Positions 11,196 through 21,964 of a DNA stretch of 64,000 bases are shown in pieces; positions within the stretch are counted from its first letter, which is position 1, and each line of letters begins with the position of its first letter. A program made the position numbers and the translations under genes. The stretch is from assembly GCA_037127255.1 (NCBI GenBank), contig JBANSL010000019.1, positions 14,407,001 through 14,471,000 on the forward strand, given 5' to 3'. The notes under the pieces are model-generated. The model did not search any database, was not told the DNA's origin, and worked only from the letters and a program-made list of their open reading frames with translations. The stretch is from Persicaria tinctoria. Lineage: Eukaryota; Streptophyta; Magnoliopsida; Caryophyllales; Polygonaceae.

Positions 11196-11756
11196 TTAAC
11201 TGTGATTACTATCCCTCCTAAAAAGAATCCTAACGAAGGATCCATCTCGTCCATCTTGCAATCCGTCATGAAACAGCCTCCTCATCTGCTTCTGCTCGGC
11301 GTCTCTCAAGAACTTCATCTTCGGAGGCGGCGAGGAAGAGCACCTCAATCCATCATCACCCTGCATTGCCGATTCGAACAGAGGATTGAATCCCCGGAAC
11401 TCGCCCAAGGGAGACTCCTCAACGGCCAAGATGAGATCGCCCAGGCTCCTCGTTCTCGACCCTTTCCTGCTCGATTTCCCGGCTTCGGACTCCAAGTCCT
11501 CCTTGGTCTCCTCTCTTATGGTGGAGAGCAGCCTGCTCTGAATCCTCATCAGCTCCGCCTCCACAATCGACTCTTTGCTCTTATCTAAAGCCGCCTCTCC
11601 AGGGTGAAACTCCGGGTTCGGGGGTGCTCCGACAGCTGGTGGCTTGCCAGGAAGGCTCTTCCACCAGAGCAAGTAGTAAAGCTCGCCTATGAGTGCCAGC
11701 AGGAGGCACCCAAACACCAGGCTGAGCACCATGCCTAACCCACTTGCAAATATCAT
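11196..11756 (-). CDS. Small single-exon membrane-anchored plant protein
   Basis: An intronless reading frame of 186 codons on the minus strand starts at ATG 11756. The first 35 residues form one strong hydrophobic helix (about residues 6-33) ending in the aromatic/basic stretch YYLLWWKSLPG. This suggests an N-terminal membrane anchor with the rest in the cytoplasm. The remaining 150 residues are charged: a Pro-rich linker, an acidic/basic segment with coiled-coil character (about 60-100) and a basic C-terminus with FVRILFRRDS. Similar short proteins of unknown function occur across flowering plants, and I cannot assign a biochemical role. The leader just upstream is A-rich on the coding strand, and an AAATAAAACC stretch about 80 bp upstream may be a weak TATA element. 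Codon use and an unbroken frame support a real gene. Confidence 0.8.
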   Translation of the reverse strand: MIFASGLGMVLSLVFGCLLLALIGELYYLLWWKSLPGKPPAVGAPPNPEFHPGEAALDKSKESIVEAELMRIQSRLLSTIREETKEDLESEAGKSSRKGSRTRSLGDLILAVEESPLGEFRGFNPLFESAMQGDDGLRCSSSPPPKMKFLRDAEQKQMRRLFHDGLQDGRDGSFVRILFRRDSNHS

Positions 11757-12239
11757 TTTCCTTTTTTTGTTTTGTTTTGTTGGGAGGGGTTATTCACAAG
11801 GGAAGGTTGGGGGTGGAGTGTTGGGATAAGGTTTTATTTGGAGTGTAAAGTAGTGAAATCGACGTTAAATTCTCTCAATCGCCCCCACCAGCACAAAGTA
11901 CACAGAACTATAGCAGAAGTCGTCACGGAAATAAAACCAGCTAAGCCACTCCTGTGAAGTGTGAAGCTGGTGCATCTTCAAGCTAACAGGGTGGCCCCCT
12001 CAAGAATCAAACAAGAACGTAAATGACAGGACCGCCTTTACATTTCAAACTTTGAATTCAGATTAGGAAATGAGAGGAGCTCACATCAGGTGCATCCGGA
12101 TTAGAATCTAAGACAAGTGAATATATACTCCTACAAGAAACCATTGAACTGATTTTAACCCTAAAAGATAGAGAAAATATACAAGTACAGGGAATATAAT
12201 GTCCCTTTTACAAATTCCTATAATCCGAGAATGAAATCA
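11757..12239. other. 5' flank of the membrane-protein gene
   Basis: Intergenic DNA upstream of the minus-strand gene that starts at 11756. It holds its presumed promoter (AT-rich, no strong TATA box) and ends at a Helitron-type terminus at 12240. No other gene seen. Confidence 0.5.
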
Positions 12240-12440
12240 CTAGTACAATTTCCGCGCCATGACGCAATTTTTTAAAATTAAAATCTTAATAATATAAAAA
12301 TATTAATATTATAAAATATTAATAAAAGTTAAGATAAAAATTATTACCATAAATGTGTCTTATAATTCTCTCATAAAACTATTTTTTTTAAATATCATGT
12401 GAAATATAATAAATAAATATAGATAATTTAATCACTCAGT
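12240..12440 (-). mobile_element. Helitron-like 3' end, minus strand
   Basis: On the minus strand the sequence ends GCGTCATGGCGC, then GGAAATTGTA, then CTAG followed by T (CTAG at 12240-12243). A short GC-rich hairpin about 10 bp before a terminal CTAG, with T after it, is the hallmark of a Helitron 3' end. The AT-rich 60 bp before it closely match the element ending at 61523. The 5' end is not clear; the right limit given is approximate. Confidence 0.65.
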
Positions 12441-12444
12441 AAGT

Positions 12445-12448
<4 letters not shown>

Positions 12449-12500
<52 letters not shown>

Positions 12501-12524
12501 ATAATAATAATAATAATAATAATA
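12449..12524 (+). repeat. (TAG)n-(TAA)n microsatellite
   Basis: An uninterrupted run of TAG/AGT triplets (about 17 copies) turns into TAA/ATA triplets (about 8 copies). It directly abuts the 5' end of the truncated RLE retrotransposon copy at about 12528. Confidence 0.95.
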
Positions 12525-12527
12525 AAC

Positions 12528-13104
12528 ATCATCATAATGTTGGTCGTGATAGCATATTCTGTGTCATGTGCTGGTATTGTGGGGACTAAACATCGTCATA
12601 ATGTTGTTCGTGACATTGTGGTGAGTATCTGCTATCGTTTTGGGATCTCGGCTAGGAAAGAGGTTGATATTGGCCTATGTGGAGGAGATAGGAAATCCCT
12701 TCGTCCTGCGGACATGCTTCTTTATGCGTGGGATGAAGGGTTGGATGTTTGTGTTGACTTGACATGGTCTTCCCCTTTGACGTAATCTGGGATGATTGAT
12801 ATATTAATTTATTCTAGGGCATGTGGTGGCCGAGGCGGCTCGTCGTAAGCGGGTCAAGTATCAAGATAAGTGCAAGTCATTGGTTATGAGTTCTTACCCT
12901 TCTTTTTTTCTGCATTGAGGGAACTTGAGACGGACTCCATAGCTCTTCTAAAGAGGATTCAGAAATTTTCTCAAGCTCATTATATGGGGGCTCATAATGC
13001 ATCTCATATTTTCACTAGGGTAGGGTTTTTCTATTGATAAGGGAGTGGGGGCAGATTGTTTCTCGGCCCCCCCCCCCCACTAATTCTTTGTAAACTCCTA
13101 ATTT

Positions 13105-13143
<39 letters not shown>
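12528..13143 (+). pseudogene. 5'-truncated copy of RLE-type non-LTR retrotransposon
   Basis: This is the 3' end only of the same family as the longer copy at 13800-20340. It encodes the C-terminal block SCAGIVGTKHRHNVVRD, then EVDIGLCGGDRK, LRPADMLLYAWDEG and LDVCVDL, interrupted by stops and frameshifts further on (for example TAA at 12783). Its end matches 20100-20238 closely, including the sequence before the terminal LPTNSL motif of the longer copy, but a run of C bases near 13068 disrupts it. It finishes in a (TAA)n tail at 13102-13143. The first 30 bp look like a scrambled duplicate of nearby sequence. No intact protein is possible. Confidence 0.85.
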
Positions 13144-13147
<4 letters not shown>

Positions 13148-13499
13148 CTTCCGTTCAACAAAACTTGACGTTTTAGTATTCATGTACGCTTTTTTAGGAG
13201 CTAAAAACTATATAAAATATCGACTTTTTAAATAATTTTTTTTAACAATTTCGTAGTTATTATTAAAAAGTACAAACTTGTTAAAAAAATTTTTAAAAAA
13301 ATGAATATTTTATATAGTTTTTATCATTCTAAAAAAGCGTGCGTGAATAGTAAACGATAAGTTTTGTTGAACGGGGGAGTAATAATAATAATAATATAAG
13401 GGCAGGCGATCAGGCGAGGGTTTTTCTATTGATAAGGGAGTGGGGGCAGATTGTTTCTCGGCCCCCCCCCCCCACTAATTCTTTGTAAACTCCTAATTT

Positions 13500-13545
<46 letters not shown>

Positions 13546-13815
13546 CTTCCGTTCAACAAAACTTGACGTTTTAGTATTCATGCACGCTTTTTAAGGAGCT
13601 AAAAACTATATAAAATATCGACTTTTTAAATAATTTTTTTTAACAATTTCGTAGTTATTATTAAAAAGTACAAACTTGTTAAAAAAAATTTTTAAAAAAT
13701 GAATATTTTATATAGTTTTTATCATTCTAAAAAAGCGTGCGTGAATAGTAAACGATAAGTTTTGTTGAACGGGGGAGTAATAATAATAATAATAATAATA
13801 ATATAAGGGCAGGCG
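13022..13815 (+). repeat. Tandem duplication of about 397 bp (retroelement tail plus MITE)
   Basis: The segment from GGGTTTTTCTATTGATAAGG through the (TAA)n tail, the Stowaway-type MITE and AGGGCAGGCGATCAGGCGA occurs twice in direct tandem. The copies begin at about 13022 and 13419. They differ at few positions (for example TGTACGC versus TGCACGC in the MITE), so the duplication is fairly recent. It was presumably mediated by the flanking TAA repeats. Confidence 0.85.
13146..13378. mobile_element. Stowaway-like MITE, first of two copies
   Basis: The left end CTTCTTCCGTTCAACAAAAC and the right end, read inverted, CTCCCCCGTTCAACAAAAC form terminal inverted repeats. The element is flanked by TA on both sides, the target duplication of Tc1/mariner-type Stowaway MITEs. 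It sits in the (TAA)n tail of the truncated retrotransposon. A second copy at about 13544-13774 arose by tandem duplication of the whole block. About 233 bp, no coding capacity. Confidence 0.8.
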
Positions 13816-14249
13816 ATCAGGCGAGGAGATCGGTGAGGACTGAGGAGACGTCCCTCCGGCGGTTCTTGGTGGCCGGAGCCGGCGTTCCGGAGGTCGGAGC
13901 CCATTCCCGGTGGCAGGAGAGGACTGGGCGAGGGCGCAGGGGCAGCAGTTTCGCGTTCTTGAGCAGGCGATCGTGGTTTCGGCGACTTCGGTGATCGATC
14001 AGCAGGTTTGTGGTACTCTGTTTGGTGTGCTCGTGTTTGGGCTTTCATTTAGACGCTCAGTAGGGAGAGGTTTGTGATTTACAAGTGTTGTTGTGGGATT
14101 AATCAAACCTCCCAGTTGATTAATTCAATTACGAAGGGTTTCAAAAAAAAAAAAATTCCCAAAGAGTGCAGATGGTGATTCCTTGGTAGTGTGGTGGGCT
14201 TTGTGTGATTGCCTTTTGTTTTTGGGTGCTCTTTGTTTTTGTTTTGCCG

Positions 14250-14723
14250 ATGTCAACTACTACGGTTCGGTTTCATTGTCCATTCGTGGGTCTCAGCGGG
14301 TTCCAAAATGGTGGTGGCCAAGGGCTTACCAAGACGTCGTTGATCACACACCTTAGGGATCGTCATTGTACGGGGGATGCTCAGACAACGACAAGAGATG
14401 TTATTTCTTCTAACGTGCTTGTTTTCAATGAGGCTGAAACTACCTTTAAGAGAATGGGGATTTGGTTGTATGGAGTATGATTGTGGTGATGGTGTAGTTA
14501 GATTTGTGCTTTATGACTTTGTCAGGCCACAAGTTACCTCTTCTCCGGTGTAGCTTGTTCGTGATTCTGTTTTGATGGATGAAAGTGTGCTTTCAATGTT
14601 GATCTGCTCGATCGTATCTTTTCCAAGAGGTTGCATACTGTGAAATCTATTCACCCTAAGTGTCGCCTTGGGTTTTCTCGGGTGCTGAAAGGAGCTCTTG
14701 ATAAGGTGATCAAGAGTCTTGTT
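14250..14723 (+). pseudogene. RLE retrotransposon: N-terminal zinc-finger part
   Basis: From ATG 14250 the frame reads through VRFHCPFVG, GLTKTSLITHLRDRHC, VVFNEAETTFKRMGIWL-like sequence and stops at 14478-14480. Related sequence (CGDGVVRFVLYDF) continues in another frame. The spacing of the Cys and of the His residues in ITHLRDRHC resembles a C2H2 zinc finger with one Cys lost, as expected for the DNA-binding N-terminus of R2/R4-like elements. The coding sequence runs to KVIKSLV at 14723, where the solo LTR is inserted. It resumes without loss at 17597. Confidence 0.7.
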
Positions 14724-17591
14724 TGTAACACCCCTTCTTAATACACTGAAGAGATGTTGCAGCGCCAGCAATTACGCAGACTTTAATGTCTTTGTAACCG
14801 CCTTAGGCTTATAGGGACATGCAACCATGCTCCCATAAACAAGATGATAACATACAAATATTAAATCAGCGGAAGACTTAAATATAAAATAATGTTCTAA
14901 AATAAAACAAGTTACCCAAAACAAAGGGTCCAAATACAATAACCGAAATAATGAAATAACAACAGCGGAAATAATATTCAAATAGTAGCAGCGGAATGAA
15001 TAAAATAAATCCCATAAATTCTAAAAGTCTGTACCTTAATTCAAAACACAATAAAACTGATAACAATGAAATCATTTATTCCTCAGCGCCTCAAGACCGT
15101 TTACCTAAACCTGTGGATCGACGGCTGAGGTGTAGTATGCAGACCAGGGACCCCAACCGTCCAAAGGAGAAAAACAGGACGGTTAGTCTTTTTACGACTA
15201 GCAAGTAGCAGAAAGTAAAATGTTCAAAACTCCGTCTACCACCCATTGACCATAAAAGGGTATTGGTGATTGTAGACTAAAATATGAATTAGGAGTAAAT
15301 ATTTATGTGGAACCCGACTTGTTTGATTAATATAAAATAAAATAACCAGATGATCCAAAAGGACCGAGTGTTTGAATGGGATGCAAATTCGGAGATCCCT
15401 AGGAATCATATTCTGAGTACGGATAGGATATGATATAACGTCACTGAAAGTGGGTCACCTATTAATGAGTAATGTACAACACAAATATAGTAATAACACA
15501 AGTATACACAACATTATCGTTTACTTAGGACAAGTGATACCGGCCTCGACCGCATATACTGGGCGTATACTGGGCGGATGACCTACTACCCTTAGGTAGA
15601 TGTACCCATTCGAGAGATTTGCAATTTCGAAGGGGCATCTCATGAGACGTTTATAGAGCAAGGTATAACTGAACCTTGACCTGACTTTACCCTTTTTCCA
15701 TTATTTAAGACACACATCATAATAACAATAATAATAACAACAACAATAATACTAACACAAACGGTATAAATATCAATCCATGATTACATCCTAGGTGACC
15801 ACAAAAGGCATAATGTACACGTTAGATGTATAAAGTGCACGAAATAATATAACGGACAAGCATGGATATTCAAAACCAATAATATACCATACTTAACTAG
15901 CATGAAGGAAGCAAAATGGACAATTCATGCTCTTTTAGGAAGTTCGGGCATTTAATGTGATTTTCTCAAACCATAGGATCAAATTATAATTACCCGAGTT
16001 AACATGCTATGTGAGATTAAGAAATTGATAAATAGCAACAAACTGAACTAACTTGCATATTTATCACAAACTCATAGCATGTAATTTATAAATGACACAA
16101 AAAGCAATAATTGCGAAAAAAACACGAAATTTGCAGAGATGCCCTGATTGAACCAAACTACTTGCCTTAATCCGACGAAATGCTTATTCGTGGTTGAGAA
16201 AAATAATTTGATAACAGACCTGAAATTTTACAGAATTAAATAGGGTATTAGTAACTTCTTAGAAATTACGGAAACGACACCGTAACTTTTAAAAAGTACA
16301 AAACTTAACCTTGCTTTTCCCAAAAGCCAACCCGATTCCGTCTCACAAAATCTCAGGAGCTGTAAAGGTTGTAAACTGTTCCAAAACAGTAGGTAGGTTA
16401 GATTAAACATCGCATACTTGTTCGAAACTCGACAATTAGCGATGAATAGAGCGGATCTTACCCAAACGGGACTCGGAAACGTCCAAGGTTCGAGCCTATG
16501 ATCCCTTGATATGATATGAATCTGTAAAGGAATAATTTTGGTGAGATAACAGCCCTTGGATTGAAGGAATGAAAGAAAAACGTACATAAAACACGTTTTT
16601 CTGCACAACAGAAATACTGCTCACCAGTCAAGTTCGAGGCTGTGGTGCGATCCCCTCGAAGAAGGTATGAAATAAAGAACATATGGGTTCAAAAGGGGAT
16701 GTTGCAAGCTATCTGATTCAGTCTGAGTCGTTGGCTTCGGACCACAGTGCTCGTGGTGGCGAAGCCAGAACGTAGGCTTGTCGAACACTGTTCTGCAGCA
16801 ACTTCAGATCGCGTTTTCGGATACCTCCCGGTGATCTGCTGCTATGGCGCCTTCAAGGTGGTTGCCTGGGTGTTGGAGAAGACCAGTGGTGGTGGCCTTC
16901 AGCCCTGGTGTCTCTGGAATCACGGTCGAGAGTGATCGGAGGTAGTTGGTGTTCTGTGCTCTTCGGTCGCTGTTTGTGGGTTTGTAGGGAATGAATAAGA
17001 AAGGTTGATGGCGAGAGGGTTAACTGGAATAAAAGTATACAGCATTCCCCTCAATTTGACCTAATTAGAATCCCCTAAAGATAGGAATTTGAGGTTGAAA
17101 AATCTGGCCAAAAATTACTACTTATCCTGTAGTTAAAGAGAATTTGTTAAGAAAACCTTCTCTTCCGTGTGCTGTTGCTGGGCTCGTCTCGGAATGTCGA
17201 GTGGGCCGGCTTACTTTGGAATGAATTGCAACATGGGCCGGCTCAATTCGGAATGGACGCTGATGAGGATTGAGTATGTATATATATTATACCCATAATC
17301 ATATACATATATTATACACTTGTATATATACACGTAGCACATATATATACACATAAATAAATACAACTAAATACCCACTAATTTACCCATAAATAATATA
17401 TAAATATTATTTGTAGAACTTCAATTTATTTAAATAATTTTTAAAAAGTAATTTCTCACATTTCACATTATAAAATGTGAGGTGATTATCTTACGAACTT
17501 GGCACATTAAAATAATATGAATAAGAAATAATTCCGACTTTTATTTAATTAAATTCTAAAATTAAATAAACAGAAATACGAGGGTATTTCA
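14724..17591. mobile_element. 2868-bp solo LTR (probably Ty3/Gypsy) nested in retroelement
   Basis: The insert begins TGTAACACCCC and ends GGGTATTTCA, near-inverse ends of the TG...CA form usual for LTRs. It is flanked by a 5-bp target duplication with one difference, TTGTT (14719-14723) and CTGTT (17592-17596). Removing it rejoins the host reading frame from KSLV to DVGGWVRLLVL, which confirms the borders. The start sequence does not recur inside, and there is no gag or pol, so this is one LTR left after recombination rather than a full element. The plus-strand orientation of its transcription is unknown. Short reading frames within it (for example near 16228-16682) are not convincing genes. 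The Gypsy assignment rests only on length and the TGTAACACCC start. Confidence 0.75.
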
Positions 17592-17596
17592 CTGTT

Positions 17597-20238
17597 GATG
17601 TCGGAGGGTGGGTTAGATTGTTGGTGCTGCCTCTGTGTATCCTTATAACATTTTCTCCGAGGAGTAGCCAGGAGTCTAGATCTGCTAATAAGCGGCGGTT
17701 GTAGGAGGAATGTATAATCAAGGCTATTTGTTCTTGGAGTTAGTCGGACACTATTATGCAGCTTGTTATGGATACTCTTGCCGAACCCTCTCCTCCCTTG
17801 TCAGAGGCTGATGAGGAGGACCTTGATTTGACATAGCATAATATCAAGCAGTGTAAGAGGAAGATGGGTGATGGACACTATACCGCTGCCGTTATGGTCC
17901 TTTCTTCCTCTGGCATTGCCCCGTATTCTAGTGCCACTCTTGAGGAGTTACAGGCCAAATATCCTTTCTCTCCTTCGCCCTCCATACCTAATACTCCAGT
18001 TGGTCATCATAACTTATTCTCGTCTAGAGAGGTTGTTTTGGACAGGATTAAGAGTTTTCCACGTGGTACTTCTTGTGGAAGAGATGGTTTGCGTGCACAA
18101 CACCTTTTGGATTGCTTGAGTGGGGTTGCGGTTGCTATTTCTGATGAGTTAGTCAATGCTATCACCCAGGTGGTTAATCTTTTTCTGGAGAGGAAATGTC
18201 CCAAGGTTTTAGGCGAGTACATTGCTAGTGCGCCCCTCACACCGCTTGTCGCCGGGCGGAGGTATTCGCCTCATTGTTGTGGATACGGTCTGGAGGCGTT
18301 TGATTTCAAAGGTTAGTGCTTCTTTGATCGGTCATTCCTTGAGTGGTTATTTGGATGATTTTCAGTTTGGGGTGGGAGTGTCAGGTGGGGGTGAGGCCAT
18401 TCTTCATATTGTGAATCGCTTGGTTGAGGAGCATGGTAATGATGAGGGTCTTACTATGTTATTAGTGGACTTTAAAAATGCTTTCAATTTGGTTGAGCGG
18501 GAGGTTATGATCCGTGAAGTCCAGACCCATTATCCTGCAATCTCTCGTTGGGTTGAATTTTGCTATTCTAATCCAGCTAGGTTGTACTATGGGGACCATA
18601 CCCTATGGTCATGCCAGGGAGTGCAGCAAGGGGATCCTCTCGGCCATCTACTATTTGCCTTAGTTTTACATCCGTTAGTGCGCAAAATCTGGGATATTTT
18701 CCAATTGTGTTTTCAGGCTTGATATTTGGATGACGGCACTATTGTTGGAGATACCTTGGTCATGGGGAAGGTTCTGCAGATGATTATTGAGGATGGACCC
18801 AGTTATGGTCTGCACCTTAATGTCGACAAAACATAGGTCTTTTGGCCGAGAGAAGACCCGAGGAGTAGGTTGGCTGGTGTTTTTCAACCTAACATTGCTA
18901 GGCCGTTGCTTCTTGGTGGACCTATCAGTGTTAATTCAGTGTTCAGTAACGAGCTTGTGATGAAGAGAGTGGACAAGACAATCGCACTTATGGATGCGGT
19001 TGCTAAGATTGGTGACCCGCAATGTGAGTTATTGTTGTTGCGTGCTTGTATCGGGGTCTCCAAACTTTATTTTGCTCTGCGTACATGCCCACCTCGTGCC
19101 TTCGAGTCTGCTCAGCTTAAGTTTGATCTAGCTCTTCGACGTTCCCTGGAACGTATTGTCACTGCTTCTGGCCCAGGTTTCGGCAATTGGCAATGGAGGC
19201 TCGCCACATTGCCCTTCAGGTTTGGGGGCCTCGGGGTTTATTCAGCTGGTGACACTCTTTTTTATGCTTTTCTAGCTTCGCGTTTGCAGTCTGGTGGCTT
19301 GCAGATTAAGCTTCTCCAACATACAAATGTCACAACAACTAGATATGCCTTTGATGATGTTGTGCGTGTCTTCAACCCGAAGATAGGATCTGATATTCTG
19401 AGTAATCCAAGTGGGATCGCTGCCCCCAAACTCATGAAGAAACTGGCAGACATATATTTCACATGGATTACGAAAGATGCAGAGAATACTTTTTTCTTGT
19501 CACCGCGTCAGATGGCTTTGTGGAGTTTTCAGCGTGGAGATCATGCAACTGACTGGCTTAGGGCTGTCCCGATCTCAGGGTTGGGCCAAACTATGAATGG
19601 GAAGACATATCGCTGTGTCTTGTGCTATCGATTGGGCATCCCTTTGTTTTCCATTTCAGAGCCCTGTTTTGCTTGCTCAAGGGTTTTTAAGGGAGACATT
19701 TTTGGAGATTATGCTATTTCATGTGCAGGCATTGTGGGGATTAAACATCGTCATAATTCTGTTCGTGACACTTTGATAAATGTATGTTGCCGTTGTGGGA
19801 TCTCAGTGGGTAAAGAGGTTGATATTGGCTTGTGTGGGGGAGACAGGAAGCCCCTTCGACCTGCGGACATGCTTCTATACGCGTGTGATGAAAGGGATGG
19901 ATGTTTGTGTTGACCTGACAGGATCATCCCCTTTGACGCAATCTGGGATGACTGATTTTGTTCCAAGGCATGTTTTGATCGAGGCGGCCCGCCGTAAGCG
20001 GGTCAAGTATCTAGCCAAGTGTAAAGCCATTGGTTGTGGTTCCTGGCCCTTCTCTTTCTCCACGATGGGGGAACTTGAGTCAGACGCCATAGCCCTTCTA
20101 AAAAGGATCCAGAAATTCTCTCAAGCTCAAGATATTGGGGCTCAAAATGCGGCTCATGTTTTCACTAGGGTGGGGTTTTTTATTGCTAAGGGAGTGGGGG
20201 CCCAGATTGTTTCTCGGCTCCCCACTAATTCTTTATAA
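17597..20238 (+). pseudogene. RLE retrotransposon: RT and endonuclease part
   Basis: Reverse transcriptase motifs appear in order: GGGIRLIVVDTVWRRL, MLLVDFKNAFNLV (motif A Asp), CQGVQQGDPLG (motif B) and YLDDGTIVGD (catalytic YxDD box, 18722-18751). The C-terminal part has CFACSRVFKGDIFGDYAISC, a CCHC-type motif with Tyr where relatives usually have His. KHRHNSVRD, LRPADMLLY and DVCVDL follow, matching the PD-(D/E)xK type endonuclease region of R2-like elements. The frame is broken by early stops (for example 17720 region), a frameshift near 18240, TGA just before YLDD (about 18720), TAG in the DKT-VFW block (about 18835) and a 1-base shift near 19890. It ends at TAA 20238. It cannot make an active protein. 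Confidence 0.85.
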
Positions 20239-20252
20239 ATTCTAATTATTTT

Positions 20253-20257
<5 letters not shown>

Positions 20258-20340
<83 letters not shown>
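20258..20340 (+). repeat. (TAA)n tail of the RLE retrotransposon
   Basis: About 80 bp of almost pure TAA/ATA triplets follow the element's 3' untranslated region by 20 bp. They serve as its 3' tail in place of poly(A). Confidence 0.95.
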
Positions 20341-20344
20341 TCAT

Positions 20345-20639
20345 TGTAACTTTGTTATAGTATGATAGATTATGTCATAACCAATAGTTATATTCAATGT
20401 TTTGAATTAAGCCTGATAGTTAATAAATAAATTTGTGTTAAGCCCAATGGTTATATCAATGTTTTGAATTAAGCACGATAGTTAGTAAATATGTTAAGAA
20501 TAAAAGAAAAAATGTGATTGGTTTAAAGAGATAAAAAAAAGAATAAAAAATAATAATGAAAGGAAATAAATAATTAAAAATGGCAAAAAAACTTGATTGG
20601 TGGAAAAAGAGAGGATTAAGAGTGTATATATATACTAGA
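20345..20639 (-). mobile_element. Helitron-like 5' end, minus strand
   Basis: Read on the minus strand from 20639, TCTAGTATATATATACACTC is followed by TTAATCCTCTC and CCAATCAAG. This matches the 5' end of the Helitron-like element at 61062, which starts TCTATATATACTC with the same downstream words. The matching 3' end was not found; it would lie to the left and is probably lost in the TAA repeat. Confidence 0.5.
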
Positions 20640-21259
20640 ATATATTAGCAAGAAATAATAATTATTTGTAAAGTTAAATATATGGTTCTTATAATGTGGA
20701 CAAGGACAAATATCTAGAAGTATATTTTAGTCTTGTTTTAAGTATAGATTTGCATATTAATTTAAAGCATTTTTACATATTTTGTAGTGTATTCTTTTTT
20801 TTTTTTTTTGTCTTGGCCAGACGTTTTGCAAAGAGGATATGCCTATATTTATCCAACTCCAAGAAGGTTCACAAGTGTCAATTGCATCCAAGAGTTGCTG
20901 CTGAACACCCAGGGTTGTAAATTCCGATCTTTTATCGTATTTTAATGGTGTTAGTACTTAGGAATAGTCACCTATCTTGTTGAATTTTATGCTTTTGATA
21001 TTCCTTTGTTACTTAACTGATTGCTATGCAAGTTTTATGCTTGTTTTTGTTGGTGTTTGTGGTGTTGGACAGGTCCGATAACTATGAGAAGTTGCTGAAT
21101 TTTAGGGGATGTTCGGAGGCTACATCACTTGTTTTCTTCCTCCCTTCAGATTTGAGCTTCAAGCTTGTTTCTGAATGCCCGTCCCGGGCCCCTCGATTTC
21201 GATTATTTGAATATTTGATTACTTATTTTTTGTATAAAAAAACTTTTTGAATTACCGGT
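20640..21259. other. Intergenic, no gene recognised
   Basis: AT-rich DNA with no convincing coding region. The reading frame near 20696-20920 has no recognisable domain and crosses a T-run. Confidence 0.4.
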
Positions 21260-21386
21260 AGAAAGAATCCCGGTGGGATTTCGGAAAAAAAATAGTGAAT
21301 TCCGTCCCGGTCCCGTCACGCAAAAAATATGCGGGACGGGACGCGGGACGACCCGTCTCAATCCCGCAAATCCCGTCCCGTCCCGC

Positions 21387-21419
<33 letters not shown>

Positions 21420-21906
21420 GTAATACTATATACATATATAATATATTATGTTATTTAGTATGTATTCAGTAGTATACTACGTATTATATATAATATATAT
21501 AGTGTGTACTGTGTATATTAAATTACATACAGTATGTATACACACTGCACTTTGAAAATATACATATGCACACACTGTAATACACAAATATACACACTGC
21601 ATGTATATAATACTGTATATGTGTATCAGTGTATGTATATATATATATGGTAATCCGTAAAATATAAAATTTTTGAATAGATTTTTACGTGTCACGTCTT
21701 TGAAAATCGTAAAATATATAAAAAAAATTGTATTTTTTATAATCTTTTTTATTTGAGTGACAAGGCACGTCCCGTCCCGTCCCGCGAGGGACATGGCCCG
21801 TGCGGAATTAAAAAAAAAAAAAGTAAATCCCGTCCCGCAAAAATTACGCGGGACGGGACGCGGGACGACCTCCATCCCGTCCCGTCCCGTCCCGCGCCCA
21901 CCCCTA
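21260..21906. mobile_element. hAT-like relic with GGGACGGGACGCGGGACG subterminal repeats
   Basis: The right end GCCCACCCCTA (21896-21906) is the inverse of TAGGGGTGGGC, the start of the related relic at 35412. Both carry the same blocks: AATCCCGGTGGGATTT, GTCCCGGTCCCGTCAC and repeated CGGGACGGGACGCGGGACG. The left end is truncated. The interior is AT-rich with a short (TAA)n run (21392-21418). No transposase is encoded. The TIR style and subterminal repeats suggest the hAT superfamily. Confidence 0.6.
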
Positions 21907-21964
21907 GATTTGAATGTTTTGATGACGATTTTTGGGGCTATGATATTTTAATAGAAATTATGTA

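Larger units (their letters stand above)
13800..20340 (+). mobile_element. RLE-type (R2/R4-like) non-LTR retrotransposon, decayed
   Basis: This is a near full-length but broken element. It starts after a (TAA)n run near 13803 and ends in a long (TAA)n tail (20258-20340). The order is a GC-rich leader (13805-14050), an N-terminal zinc-finger region (14250-14720), a nested 2868-bp solo LTR, a linker (17597-18240), reverse transcriptase (18240-18880), a thumb/linker region, a C-terminal cysteine motif and a restriction-like endonuclease signature (19640-20238). One ORF, RT in the middle and endonuclease at the C-terminus is the layout of the R2/R4/CRE-type non-LTR clades, unlike plant L1 and RTE elements, which carry an N-terminal APE endonuclease. 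I judge homology from motifs only. Confidence 0.75.
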
